Assembly (NCBI RefSeq): GCF_001522545.3
Contig: NC_031770.1
Location: 19,163,542-19,227,541, forward strand
Direction: 5' to 3'
Length of the DNA stretch: 64,000 nt
From: Parus major
Taxonomy: Eukaryota; Chordata; Aves; Passeriformes; Paridae
In this document: in pieces, positions 52,201 to 62,896 of the stretch
Numbering within the stretch: position 1 is the stretch's first letter
Layout of the letters: every line of letters starts with the position of its first letter
Notes under the pieces: model-generated
The model's database searches: none
Seen by the model: only the letters and a program-made list of their open reading frames with translations
Told to the model about the DNA's origin: nothing
Made by a program: the position numbers and the translations under genes

Positions 52201-55200
52201 TACCATTTCTTCCCTTTAGTCTGTCTCTTTTATTGCAATCTCTCTCACTATTTTGACAGGATTTAGAAGAGGTCTTTTAGATGCTGAAGGTTTCCCAGTT
52301 GGGTTGACAGAGATGACAGAAGCAGCAGCAGGAGCTGGTTTCTCATGTCTATGGCAGTGTGAGAGGAGCACAGCACCGCAAGCAGGAAAGACAATTTCAC
52401 AGGTCCATCACTGACTGCTGGGCAGCAGTGTCCCAACCCTATATGGTACTTACCAATAGGACACAGGACAGAAACAGGACTTTTTATTGAAATTTAAATG
52501 ACAACAAAAAAACAGTGGTCCTTCAGCATATTCTCCAAACCTGCCCATGAAACAAAATTCCAGCAGTCTAGTGGAGCAAGCAGGTGATACAGATCCCAGA
52601 AATGCTTCAAAACATACCCAGACTTCTAAGAACTGCCGGATCTGCTGGACTGACACACATGCTGCACTGCCAGGGCACAGTTAGAAATATAAAACAGAAT
52701 ACTGCTTACGTGGTTTTTTAAACTTCCATATTTTTATATGCTGTACATTCTTGTAATTTAGTAGAAAAGATTCCAGCAAAATATTAACCCTATGATATTG
52801 TTAAATTTTTATCTAAAGGGGTTTTTTACAATAGTAATTCAATTCCTTGTTGTCTTGATTTAATTCAAATAAGACTATTTTATCTCACTTTAAAGAACTC
52901 CATGACCAATTAGCTCCAAACAAGCCATGCTTCTCTATCAGGAATCTGAATATTTTATGTTCTTTTTTTTGCATTCATAAAACATTACATCAGTTTTAAG
53001 CTTTCAAATTTGGATTATACCTGAAGTAATTTTTTTATCAAATTAAATAGTGTCTATCTTTTCACTTGGGAAACAAAGAAGGAAGCATAATGGTTTTCCA
53101 TAGCAAAACAAGCGCAGCAGGGCAGACATTATTTAGTTTATAATGTGTGTATATTAAAATCAAAGTGTTAGACAAAAGAATAAAGATTATATATTTTATT
53201 TAACATATCAAGTGCACTGTTTTTGGCATGAGAAACCTACTTGGGTGCATCAGTACAAATACTGTTTCTGGTAATATACTAAATACATGGTTTATTGGAA
53301 AAGTATCAATCATTTTGATTGTAACATCACTAAATCTAAAAATCCTCTGGCCATTTTTATTTAACTCCTCTCTGCAAAAATGTAAAGTGGCAAATAAAAG
53401 CACAGCCTAGTTCTTGTAGGAAGTAAAAGAGATCCCTTCTACAGCAAATTCCAGAATTTCTTAATTATACACAGACTTATTATCTGTATCCCCAGTGCTA
53501 TAAAGTACCAGAACTTCATTAGAAAAATTAAGATGGAAAAATGAAGGCGCTACTTTGTAAATTTCCAGTGGAAATTAGCTGGAAGAAGCAGAGGAATACT
53601 GGATCAAAAGAGGGTAATCATGCTTAACTGTGCCCTAGAGCACCCGCATGTATAATACGATTTGCACAGTAACTACCTCTCCTATTACTGCTTGTTTGGA
53701 GTATTCTGTGTTAATGGGGTTAGCTAATTTAGTATTTTAACTTAAAAAGACTCTGCTGATTAATAAATGTTGCACACTGTGCTAGTAATTAAAATAAATG
53801 GAAGAGTTACAAATAGAAGTTGAATTGTTAAGAAAACATTATCTGAAAATATATGATAATCCCTGTTTATCATAATACAATAACAGTCCAGAAAATATGC
53901 AAATTGCTGAAGTTGCAAAGCATATAAGAAACTAAGTACAATTTGAAAAAAGTTTTCAGATATGTTGTGTTTGTTTGACATAAAATGTACTAGCCATTTT
54001 CTCTGCAGCTAAGTCAGTAAAATATTTTATAACTCTAGAAATTAAAGATTTTTTTTAAATTCTAAAACTTAAAGTGACTTGCATTTTAAGTTTTCTTACC
54101 ATTAATACTAGGCAGCACAGCAGCACCTGAGCTGCTGTAATGAAAAGCACCATCTTGCTGAAAATAAGCCCATGAGGAACTGGGCGCTGCTGTATTCACA
54201 CGGCACAGGAGAGACAGGATGTGCTAACATTGCTGCACATGAGTGAACCAGTGTGGCCAAGACCAGGCTGTGCATCTCCAGCACAGCACTGGGCACAGAC
54301 AGAGCCAGAAGCTGAGATGATGTTTCTGATGTCACACCAGAAGACTACAAAAAATTAGGAAACCTAAGCCTTACACAATTGCTATCACCACACTGCATCC
54401 CCTTCTGATGTTTGTTGACTTCATAAAGATGTTTATTAATATACTTTGAAGTATGAGGCATGTTATATGAGACAGATTTCATCAAAGTTAATGAAAATAA
54501 TTTACATTTTTGTCCTCTAGAAAATTAGGCCAGCATGCGGCTGCACCAAGTGAGGAAAGAACTTCTTATGCTTTGTCTAAATCCGCTGGACCCAGCAGTT
54601 GGTGTCTCAAACTAGACACTATATTAAGTGGCCATCCCAAAGGAATGCAATTGTCATTCCTATCCATGTGGAGGGGGAAATCACTTCATTTGTATGAAAA
54701 ATAGCACAATAAGGTAGTAACAGCTTCAATTACATGAGAAAAGGGAATCATTCTTATTAGACTGGATTGCCCAGTTGCTTTTCCGTTATAGAATAGGAAA
54801 TTCCAGCAGTTGCTTTAAGCACGCACAGGAATATTCTCTTTTGGTTTCATTTGTACTGCTTCTGCTTGCCTCACTCTCAACAGCTTTTCCAAATTTTTTC
54901 TTCATTTTGTCAAAAGCAAGAACTTTCTTGCCATTTCTTTAAGAGCTTGCAGTACTCATCCTATCATCCTGTAAAAACTGCTTTTAAGAACCTTTATAAT
55001 CAGAGGTGTGTGAGAATTCTGAATGTTGCTAAAAATTTCAGGTATACATGTCAACAATCTTTCTGTCTTAAGAGACCCCACACAGTAGTCATTCTAGAAA
55101 TATACATATCAAGGATTCAGTCTGTCATTTCATGCAAACACAAGCTTTCTCAAAAAAATACCACATACTTCTGCTGCTTTCTCTACTTATTTTCTAAAAC

Positions 55201-57319
55201 AGAAGAATAATCAGCATAGGAAGCACTACCAGGAAGAAATAAAGTCCCAAAGTACACAATTACATGGCAAGAAACAGAAATTTGTCAATTCATAATAGAC
55301 ACTGCTGAGAAAAAACTACTGTAGAATCTGAGTAACCCTTTGCTGGCTCCTCCCTGGAGACCAACATCCCACACAGCAGCTGCAGCATTGCTAGTGAGCA
55401 TTAGTCCTGGTGATGACCTGCAGCTCTGTCATCACCTTTTCAAGGTTACAGATGTGACCCTTGCATGGTTGGTTGAATAAGAAGCACAAATGGAATGATC
55501 ACAGCCTGAAAATGTATAATACACTTTGCATTTAGTGTGCATGAAGCTGAGAATCATTGATTGTTGGGACATTGCTTCTGTGCATTAAGGATGGAATTAA
55601 ATGCTTCCTTAACCATAAGGTAAATAAAGACCCCACATCAAATAATATGTACCAAAGTTGGAGGCTCCAAATTTAAACTGTACAAGACCAAATCTTCACA
55701 ATTCCCTCACTGAAGAGTCAGTGAAACATTTATTGCAAGGTCTGACCTTCTGAAAGTGTTGACAGTAATGTCTGGGGTAAACTTCATCAAATAAAGACTG
55801 GGCAATATAGTTATGCCTATAAATGAAGAACATCAGCTATCCTCAGTTGGAATGCATCAATCACAACTAATTCAAGGAAGAAAACACTTTAAATGAGAGG
55901 TAGTGTATTAATTACTATGTAGTGATAGGGGTTATTTTAAATTTCATCAGCAGAAATTAGATATAAAAATGAAAAGAAAAAAGCACAAATTTAAGCTGAG
56001 ATGTGAAAATTAAGCTGTTTTCTCCTCCTCACACAAATAAATGAAAGAAAACAGAGAGAAATGGAAAAGGGGAGTATATTTTACTTGTAACTGAACTCCG
56101 CTATTATACTGGTATTAAAGGAATAAAAAGTGCTATTGCTCACTAAACAAACAAACAAAAAAACCCCACCAAAAACGTTGTCAAAAAGTGAAAAAGTAGT
56201 CCAAATAAAATATTTTGTTTTAATTTCAAAACCATTTTTGAGTAGAATTTTCATTCAAAGATACTATTAATATTAAATTGGGGGAAATGGTCCAACAATA
56301 AAAACATAGAAGCTAAACCGTGTAAACACAATTGATTCTGGCAGTCTTAAGTCCCAGTCTTGAAGCTGACACATAGCAATATGGAGCTGATAAAAAAGTG
56401 TGAAAGAGATCAAAGATAGCAAAACATCATGTGCCAATGAACACAGGCTGCTCATGAGGAAAAGTGATTCCCTTCTATCCTGAATTCTGGTATTGAAGGG
56501 CCAAAGGATTGCCAAGAGCCATGAATTCAAGGGAAAGGTTGGCAAAACATAATTCTTTTTCTATTTAACTACAAAGCCAGAGAAAGGGACTTAGCAGGCT
56601 TTTATTATAACTGGACAAAACAGTGTTTAACAGTCCATCATGCTAAAAAAAACAAAAACAAAAACCCAAATGTTTTGGCAATAACCTTAAATCATTTGGG
56701 ACAGAAGCCTTAATCCTTTGGGATGGATTATGCCTGTATTTGAGATTTTATGGAAACTAACTGGCCTGTCTGACACTATTACAGCTGCTATGGCTTAAGA
56801 AATCAAACTGCTTCAAAGATGATTCCAGTTTTTGTATCATGTTCTAACATGCAACATATGCTCCCTCCCCTTCCAAGTGAGCTGTGGTACAGTTGTGGGA
56901 GTGAAAACAAGTCTCATTGGCACACAAGACCATTTTTCCTCCCATAACCAGTAAGTTCCCAGAATATAAAGACTGAAACAGTATTTTTTTCCTTGGCAAG
57001 ATGCATGTGGCAAGACAGAAATTGCATTTATTTTCTTATTTCCCATTAAAGCCGTCTGTTGCATCACATATTATTATTATTGCAAGTACTTTTACAGATT
57101 CATAGATATAGATGGCACATGTCACACAATTACAAGATAGGGTCTCTGCCCTGAGCAGTTTATAATCTAAGGACACAGAATTTAGAAGTATATACATAAA
57201 ATGTTTTCTAGTAAGCTGTCAGGTTTGACATTTCATTTTGTCAGGCATGAAAGGTTTCTGAAAGCAACGGAATAAAGAAAACATTCTCACAACAATATAA
57301 GAAAAACCAAAGAACTCAC
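49279..57319. other. Intron D-E of the minus-strand gene
   Basis: This 8-kb AT-rich intron contains several exon-like coincidences on the minus strand, which I report as findings and not as genes. They are a signal-peptide-like ORF with a donor at 54100-54153 and a phase-compatible alternative terminal exon at 49785-49833. The stretch at 51680-52030 and the pyrimidine-rich 52080-52250 show no recognisable element. No CR1 copy is evident. Confidence 0.5.
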
Positions 57320-57471
57320 TCATTGTCATGTAAGGGATTTCTCCATTCCTCCCTTTGTGCTGCCTCTTTGGCCTTGGCTGGTGGTGAATACATTGATTCT
57401 CTCACTCGCAGGGTTGGTTCCAAAGGCTTGTAGCGCTGCTGCAACACTTCAGCAGGATTGCGGAAAGGCCC
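57320..57471 (-). CDS. Internal coding exon D of the same gene
   Basis: This 152-bp exon has acceptor tcctacaactttcag and donor AATGA|gtgagt. It starts in phase 0 and ends with two bases (GA) of a codon completed by exon E. The translation is GPFRNPAEVLQQRYKPLEP, then TLRVRESMYSPPAKAKEAAQ and REEWRNPLHDN. Several CpG-containing codons (CGC, CGA) sit in an otherwise CpG-poor region, which is what a constrained coding segment looks like. The peptide is basic and soluble, with a short Ala/Glu/Lys-rich, probably helical stretch in the second half. The motifs F-R-N-P and Y-K-P-L-E-P fit the short repeated-motif style of microtubule inner proteins, but that assignment is inference. This is one of the two best-supported exons in the window. 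Confidence 0.85.
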
Positions 57472-58194
57472 CTGAAAGTTGTAGGATAGTATAAGTATTT
57501 TATTTTGGGGTTACAATTCTTTCCTTTCTCTCTTTTATTCATGACATATCATTGATGAAACACAACACAGAATGTTTGGGAAGTGTATCAAGACTCTTCC
57601 TACAAAATAATTAAAGCACTTTGTTTTGGTAGAGACTTACATAAAGATTGATAACATACTCTAAGGCTTCAAAGAGAGTGAGAAATGTGCACTCCAAATT
57701 TATTTAACTACTAATAAAGACTTAGTACTTTAAACAAATATATTGTTAGAACTGATTAGGAAGATATTGTTTTTACTTAGAAAAACATATTGGTGAAATA
57801 AAAAGCAAGCATTAACTATATCTAAATTCTGCTTTAGCAGAAAACTTAAGTATTTTATTTTCATAAAAGAAACTTTGAAGAACATGCTCTTTTAACTATA
57901 AACCTACCTGTAAGGGAACTAAATGCACAGCCTAAGATACAATTCTTCTAACATAATTCATTACTTCAGTACTATAGGTGTATAGCTCATTTCTGAAAAG
58001 TCTAATTTCATATTAACTCTGTAATTCTTAAAAATACGTGTCTCTTTTTCCCAGAGTATAATGTTTAATAACTGATTGTATTGGTATCTACCATTTAACA
58101 ACATGGACAAATAGCAGCAGGAAGTCCTCTCCCGTGCTGCTGAAGTGACATATCCTATACAACTCATTTCTAGCATTAACCCTTAAGAACTTAC

Positions 58195-58250
58195 CTGGAA
58201 TATAATTAGTGCCCTGTGCCACTCAGGACAGTTTAATGGCAACCCCAGAC
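58195..58250 (-). CDS. Internal coding exon C of the same gene (short)
   Basis: This 56-bp exon lies between an acceptor ggtaatacttttag and a near-consensus donor TTCCAG|gtaagt. Of the three frames only one is open. It uses the first two bases to complete a codon begun in exon B and then reads LGLPLNCPEWHRALIIFQ, ending in phase 0. The next exon D also starts in phase 0, giving the junction ...LIIFQ|GPFRNPAEV. Only 101 bp of intron separates it from exon B. The Cys-Pro-Glu-Trp-His stretch looks like conserved protein sequence, but I cannot name the family from it. Confidence 0.68.
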
Positions 58251-58351
58251 CTAAAAGTATTACCAATTAATTTTTATTTTCATCACTGTTGATCTTGCAA
58301 TGAACTAATGAAACCTTTTGAATCTGTGAACAGACAAAGAATCCTACTCAC

Positions 58352-58436
58352 TGCCTTTATTCTTAAAGATATCCTTCTTTAAATAGGTTATCACTAACAA
58401 GTCACAGCTGGAGTTACTGCAAGCACTGAGTGAAGA
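58352..58436 (-). CDS. Internal coding exon B of the same gene
   Basis: This is an 85-bp exon predicted from splice sites and phase. The acceptor is ctttttattagccccacag and the donor is GGCA|gtgagt. It starts in phase 0, matching the end of exon A, and ends in phase 1, matching the 2-base start of exon C; the joined codon is AGT (Ser). The frame is open throughout and reads SSLSACSNSSCDLLVITYLK followed by KDIFKNKG. An alternative acceptor 6 bp further upstream (ttattag) would not keep phase 0 with exon A. The peptide is less distinctive than those of the neighbouring exons. The evidence is therefore the coincidence of acceptor, donor, open frame and both phases within 100 bp of exon C, not recognised homology. 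Confidence 0.62.
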
Positions 58437-60359
58437 CTGTGGGGCTAATAAAAAGAAATGATTCACGCCTCATTTATGTTCACTTATGTTTTACATTAAT
58501 AGAAACCAATAATAGGAACCAGTTACCATAAAAGTCATGGACCGTAAATAACACAAATGGCAAATAAGTATCATCTAGTACTTTTCACAGCTGGACAGGA
58601 GGATTGCTATATTTGAAAGTAGTTAATGGATTTTTATTGGAACTTTACTTTTTAAAGGTGCAGCACCAAGATTTGGAGATCTTTTAGAAGGTCCCAGTAA
58701 GTAAATGAGCATAGTATTTACACTTCTTGCAGATATTTTCTTGCTTCTATTTTATATGTCTGGGTAAAAAAAATTTCATTTAAAAAGAACACAAAAGTCT
58801 TAAAAAAACAGAATGAAAAGTGAGAGGATAATCAATATCAGAATAGGCCACTAAAACTAGTCAACAATGTTCTAGTGATACATAACCTGATAATCAAGTT
58901 ATAAAAAAGTTCAAAATTCATTATAAAAAATTAATCTTCTGTTACAAGATGTTTGCATTAAGTGGATATATGGCAGAAGGAAGAAAGAAAAGTACTATTA
59001 CCAAATAATACCAAGATGAGTATATTTGCTCCTAAAAGAAGGCTTTCAGAATATTGTATTATTTCTTCACTGAAAAATATTGGCTCATATTCCTCGAGGA
59101 TAAGTGCCAAATAAGATAGCCAAGCAAGAGGTTTTCTTCACCTTTAATTTCTACAGCCTAACTAGAAGTTAGATCCATACAAAAGCCCCCAGTCTATAGT
59201 TCAAATAAAATTACAACTTCTAATAGGAGAGGGGAAAATGATGTAACTAAGCAAAGGTCCCTCAAAACAAATCTGTGTCATCACTAATGAAAGCAGGGTG
59301 TAAATAATAATACATAATAAATAAAAATAATTCTAAACATTCCCTGAAGATTTTTCCATTCCTCTGAATAATGTATTTGAAGAAATGTACTTAGTAATAA
59401 GGACCTCAGGAATGTATCTTAAATTAAGACCTCTAAAAAATACATGTGTCTATTTGCATTTTACAAGACTAAGACTTTTGGAAACTGGGAGAAAGTTGCT
59501 TAGAAAAGTTTTCAAATAGACAATTCTTGGAAGAATTTCAGGGATCCTGCTTCAAAGAGAAATCTTTCTGCGGAGGTCAAGGTAGGAAAGGAGGGGAAGG
59601 AGTCAACCAACAATTTTTACCCTGAAGGAAACTCATACAGCTCTAAGCTCTATGTTTGGAATTTGTACTGAGTAGCATAACTCCTGATACCAACTGATTT
59701 GCCAAATAAAGGTTAGCAGAAGAGAATTCTTACTATTTTATCATACCATCAGAAAGTCATGATAAAAAGTATGATCCACATGAAATTATGCATTCCTCAC
59801 TGTCTCCATTCCACAACAGATAACAGCATGCAAAAAAAATCTAAATGTTAATGTGCATTCTGTTACTAATGTCTTTTAATGAATAGATGACTGATTTTTG
59901 CATTATCTGTGTTTCTATCAAACTATAATTCTAGTTAACTCAGTAAAAATGATAGATCTAATTAATGTAGAAGCATCACTAAAACGTTTCTTTTAAATAT
60001 TCTACCTTACACACACAGAGCTTACCTACTAAACACTAAAAACCCCTATCCCTATGAGAAAACTGAAAGTTGTTTTTTTTTCTTTTAAACATATATTATT
60101 GACATCCTCATATAAAATATCCAAACCTATGGGCAATAAAAATTTTAGATACCTGAAAGAAAGTAACAAGTGGCTCACAGTGAGCCAGACAGATATTAGA
60201 AAAAGAAGCTTGGTGATAAAAAGTGTCACCACAAAGAACTAGGACACAAGTATATCTAGTAATTAAATTTCTTATTGTCACACCAGACAACTTTCAGGAG
60301 GATGTGTTCTGGTGGGTTTTCATTTCCAGCTGTTTCATCAGCTCAAACCAGTGTCCTTT

Positions 60360-60500
60360 TCTTAGACATACAACCCTAAATTGTCAAAGTGTTGTGCAGG
60401 GATTTAGCCGTGTGACTCCCATTAACATCAATAAGAGTCGGGCAGCTAAATCCACGCGCTGTGCTTTGAAAATTTACCCCACAGTGTACATCCCAGGGTG
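60360..60500. mobile_element. Ancient palindromic MITE-like element
   Basis: The core at 60400-60453 is an inverted repeat. The left arm ggatttagccgtgtgactcc(catt) pairs with the right arm ending gggcagctaaatcc, with 18 of 24 positions matching around a 6-bp loop (aacatc). Flanking sequence such as gctttgaaaatttacccc resembles the low-divergence palindromic 'ttaggcacctaaatccc...tttgaaaatc' elements found across amniote genomes. The family name is from memory of such repeats and should be checked; the inverted repeat is visible directly. Confidence 0.6.
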
Positions 60501-61092
60501 CTGAAAGGATTAAAGTATTATATAGTAAATTCCCTCTTTGAGGTGCAGAAAATAAACAGAACTCTTCTGGTTTGTTCTAAAAGGCTATCTGTGCATGACT
60601 GCTGTGCGTGCATCTGAACATAGAAAGGTCTATAAAATATTCCAAATCCAAGCAGAAGCTTGTAAGGTACTTTGTATACAGTAAAGCAGTTTTGAAAGAG
60701 CAGCTTAACAATGGAAGAACTGTGACTTCCCTATTTATTTAAAAGCCTGATTCCTGTACCATGTCCACAAGGCAAAATCTTTCCTCTTTCCTGAGAGACA
60801 ATGCAACCAGTCACATCCTGCTCAAGGACTGTCATAGCTCTCTTGGTCCCAGATGGTAAAGCTATAATGTCATGTTTATGTCAGCTCTAAACTCCCTGAT
60901 AACCCAAACTGCTTGTTGGCTCACAATTTGTCTCAATTCTACTGTGAGTCAATGAGGTCATTCTATGAAGAAGTTCGAGCAGTCAAGGTAGGGAAGGAGG
61001 GACAAAGGTAGCCCTGAAGTTGATTCTTACTGTTATAAGCAGAGGGCTCACCTCTACTTCTCAGAGGTATTCTCACAGGCCTGCACCTTCTT

Positions 61093-61422
61093 AGAATCAT
61101 AGAATCATAAAGGTTGGAAAAGACCTCAAGGATCATTGAGTCCAATCTTTGACCAAACACCTTGTCAAACTAAACCATAGCACTAAGTGCCATGTACACC
61201 CATTTCTTGAACATTTCTAGGGATGGTGACTCCACCAGCTCCCTGGTCATCCTGTACTAATGCCTGACCACCCTTTCAGTGAAAAAAAATTTCCCTCATG
61301 TCCAGCCTGAACCTTCCCTGGTACAGTTTGATGTTATGTCCTCTTGTTTTGTGACTGGCTCCCTGGGAAAAGAGACCAACCCTCACGTGGCTTACAGCCT
61401 CCTTTCAAAGAGTTGTAGAGAG
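61093..61422 (-). mobile_element. CR1 LINE 3' fragment, antisense
   Basis: The plus strand begins with agaatcatagaatcataaa and continues with ggttggaaaagacctcaagg. Further on come gggatggtgactccaccagc and cctgaccaccctttcagtga, then aagagaccaaccctcac. This is the reverse complement of the avian CR1 3' region, whose 3' end carries ATTCTATGA-type repeats, so the element points to the minus strand. It is 5'-truncated and has no coding capacity. It lies inside intron A-B in the same orientation as the gene. Confidence 0.93.
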
Positions 61423-62640
61423 CAATATTGATTCAGAGGAGCAAAACACCATTAAAGATATACACACATTGCTTATTTCTCAAGTTGTTACATTCCTGAA
61501 GATAAGGTAATAGCTTCACTGAAAGTTGCTAAGAAGAACTCATTCAAAAGTATTTTCTTTCTAAGCAAGATACAGATAAGGAAATTTAAATATAGAATGG
61601 AGTACAAAAAGAGAAAATGTCAGAGATTCTGAAGATGTTGTGTCACTCAAAGTGAAATCAGCACGGAAAGTGTTTGTGTGAGCTAAGTAGAAGATTCAGT
61701 AGATTGGGAAAATTGACAAATTTTTCAGAACAGAGGGAAAGACAGAGTATTTCTATCCCAAAAGTAATTGCATCAGGCACCTACTGGCAAAAGCTACATG
61801 TCATCATACTGTCATCAAGTGTGGAACACGAAAGTCTCAAAAGTTTTTCTGCTGTATATATTGGTCATGTTCCCAGCAGCTTTTGATAATAAGGTGGCAA
61901 AAGCTGTTTAGCCATCTTGTGAGACATTCACTTTGGTGCATTATCTCAGAGATGTCCATTACTTTACAGAAAAGAAAAAAATTCACCTGCAAGATAAGGT
62001 GACACCAACTGAAGTTAAAATCGTGACCATGACAGTTAAGATTGGAAGCTGGGAAACTTGTCTGTGATGGAGCACAACATGTAGAAATCTTTGTAATTAG
62101 AGATGACACACACTTAGTGGACACAAGAGAGCAGCAACTATTCTGAACTGAGAGGGTGTCTCAGTCTTCATATGGAAAATAATTGCAAACTGAGGAAAAA
62201 GTTATCACAAGTGCTTAGTTTTTCCTATCAATTTCATTTCTCTTTTCCTTTCATTTTTCCTATCCTTTCATTTCTCTTTTTTGTTTTTTTCATTATTTAA
62301 GATTGGAAATTAAGAATTCTAGCTCTAATGAATCCTAATATTGATAATTATATCAGGTCATACCTTTGAAATATCATAAATTACACTTTTCTTCCCAAAG
62401 GACAAAAACAACATATCAAGAATCATATTTGCCTATTCCTACATAACACCTAGATTTCTTTTTCTTTAAGTCAAATCTGGATCAAAGACTTTATATCTTC
62501 AATGGAAGCACTAGGTTTATATTTTTAAAAAAATCACAAAAGGGATTTTCAGACCTAGTGATCCATCTCAAGATATTCTGTGATAATCTATGATAAAAGA
62601 TGTGAGCAAAAGCTGCCTCAGAGTCACTGGAAAATATTAC

Positions 62641-62896
62641 CTGAGGTTTTTGTCTGTCAGCAGGTAGCAGAGGCAGTGCTGTGACAAAAGCTGGAGGCTT
62701 TTTACATGTTGGCCAGTCATAGAGCTCAGCAAAGGGACTCTTCACTTGCTGCTTTCTGTGGGTCAGTGGCTTTGACTTCCGTAGCAGCAGTTCTATTGGA
62801 TCTGGGGATTTTTTGAATGGCGAATTGTAGATGCCTGGAATCTGAGCAGAAAATGGGATTATCTTTGACTTCAACTCATTTAAATTTCTACATACA
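62641..62896 (-). CDS. Internal coding exon A of an unrecognised protein gene (most upstream exon in the window)
   Basis: This is a 256-bp open exon. It begins after a strong acceptor whose pyrimidine tract reads tgtctgtttttgttcctag on the minus strand, and ends at a CAG|gtaata donor. It takes two bases of its first codon from an exon outside the window (entry phase 2) and ends in phase 0. The 85 codons run from VCRNLNELKSK through IYNSPFKKSPDPIELLLRK and SPFAELYDWPTCKKPP to LLPADRQKPQ. The peptide is basic and proline-rich, with no signal peptide or membrane segment. It contains no in-frame ATG, and the longer ORF upstream of the acceptor begins at a TTG, so this is not the first exon. The composition resembles short ciliary/sperm microtubule-associated proteins, but that is inference. 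Confidence that it is coding comes mainly from the phase agreement with four downstream exons. Confidence 0.82.

Larger units (their letters stand above)
58437..62640. other. Intron A-B of the minus-strand gene
   Basis: This is a 4.2-kb intron. It holds a CR1 fragment (61093-61422), a palindromic ancient repeat (60400-60453) and otherwise AT-rich DNA. A good donor-like site (AGTAG|gtaagc near 60026) has an acceptor-like ctttcag about 130 bp upstream of it on the minus strand. The frame between them has stops or does not fit the phase 0 to 0 requirement, so I did not call an exon. Confidence 0.5.

Noticed and set aside
52450..52656. Minus-strand ORF with an internal donor-like CTGG|gtatgt
   Set aside because: The upstream acceptor has no pyrimidine tract, and I found no phase-preserving way to insert it between exons D and E.
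54851..55210. Plus-strand ORF of 119 codons
   Set aside because: It is rich in Ser, Phe, Cys and Lys with no domain, in AT-rich intronic DNA of a gene on the other strand; this fits chance.
60027..60164. Exon-like segment with ctttcag acceptor and AGTAG|gtaagc donor on the minus strand
   Set aside because: The frame that would follow exon A runs into a stop before the donor, and the A-B junction already fits without it.
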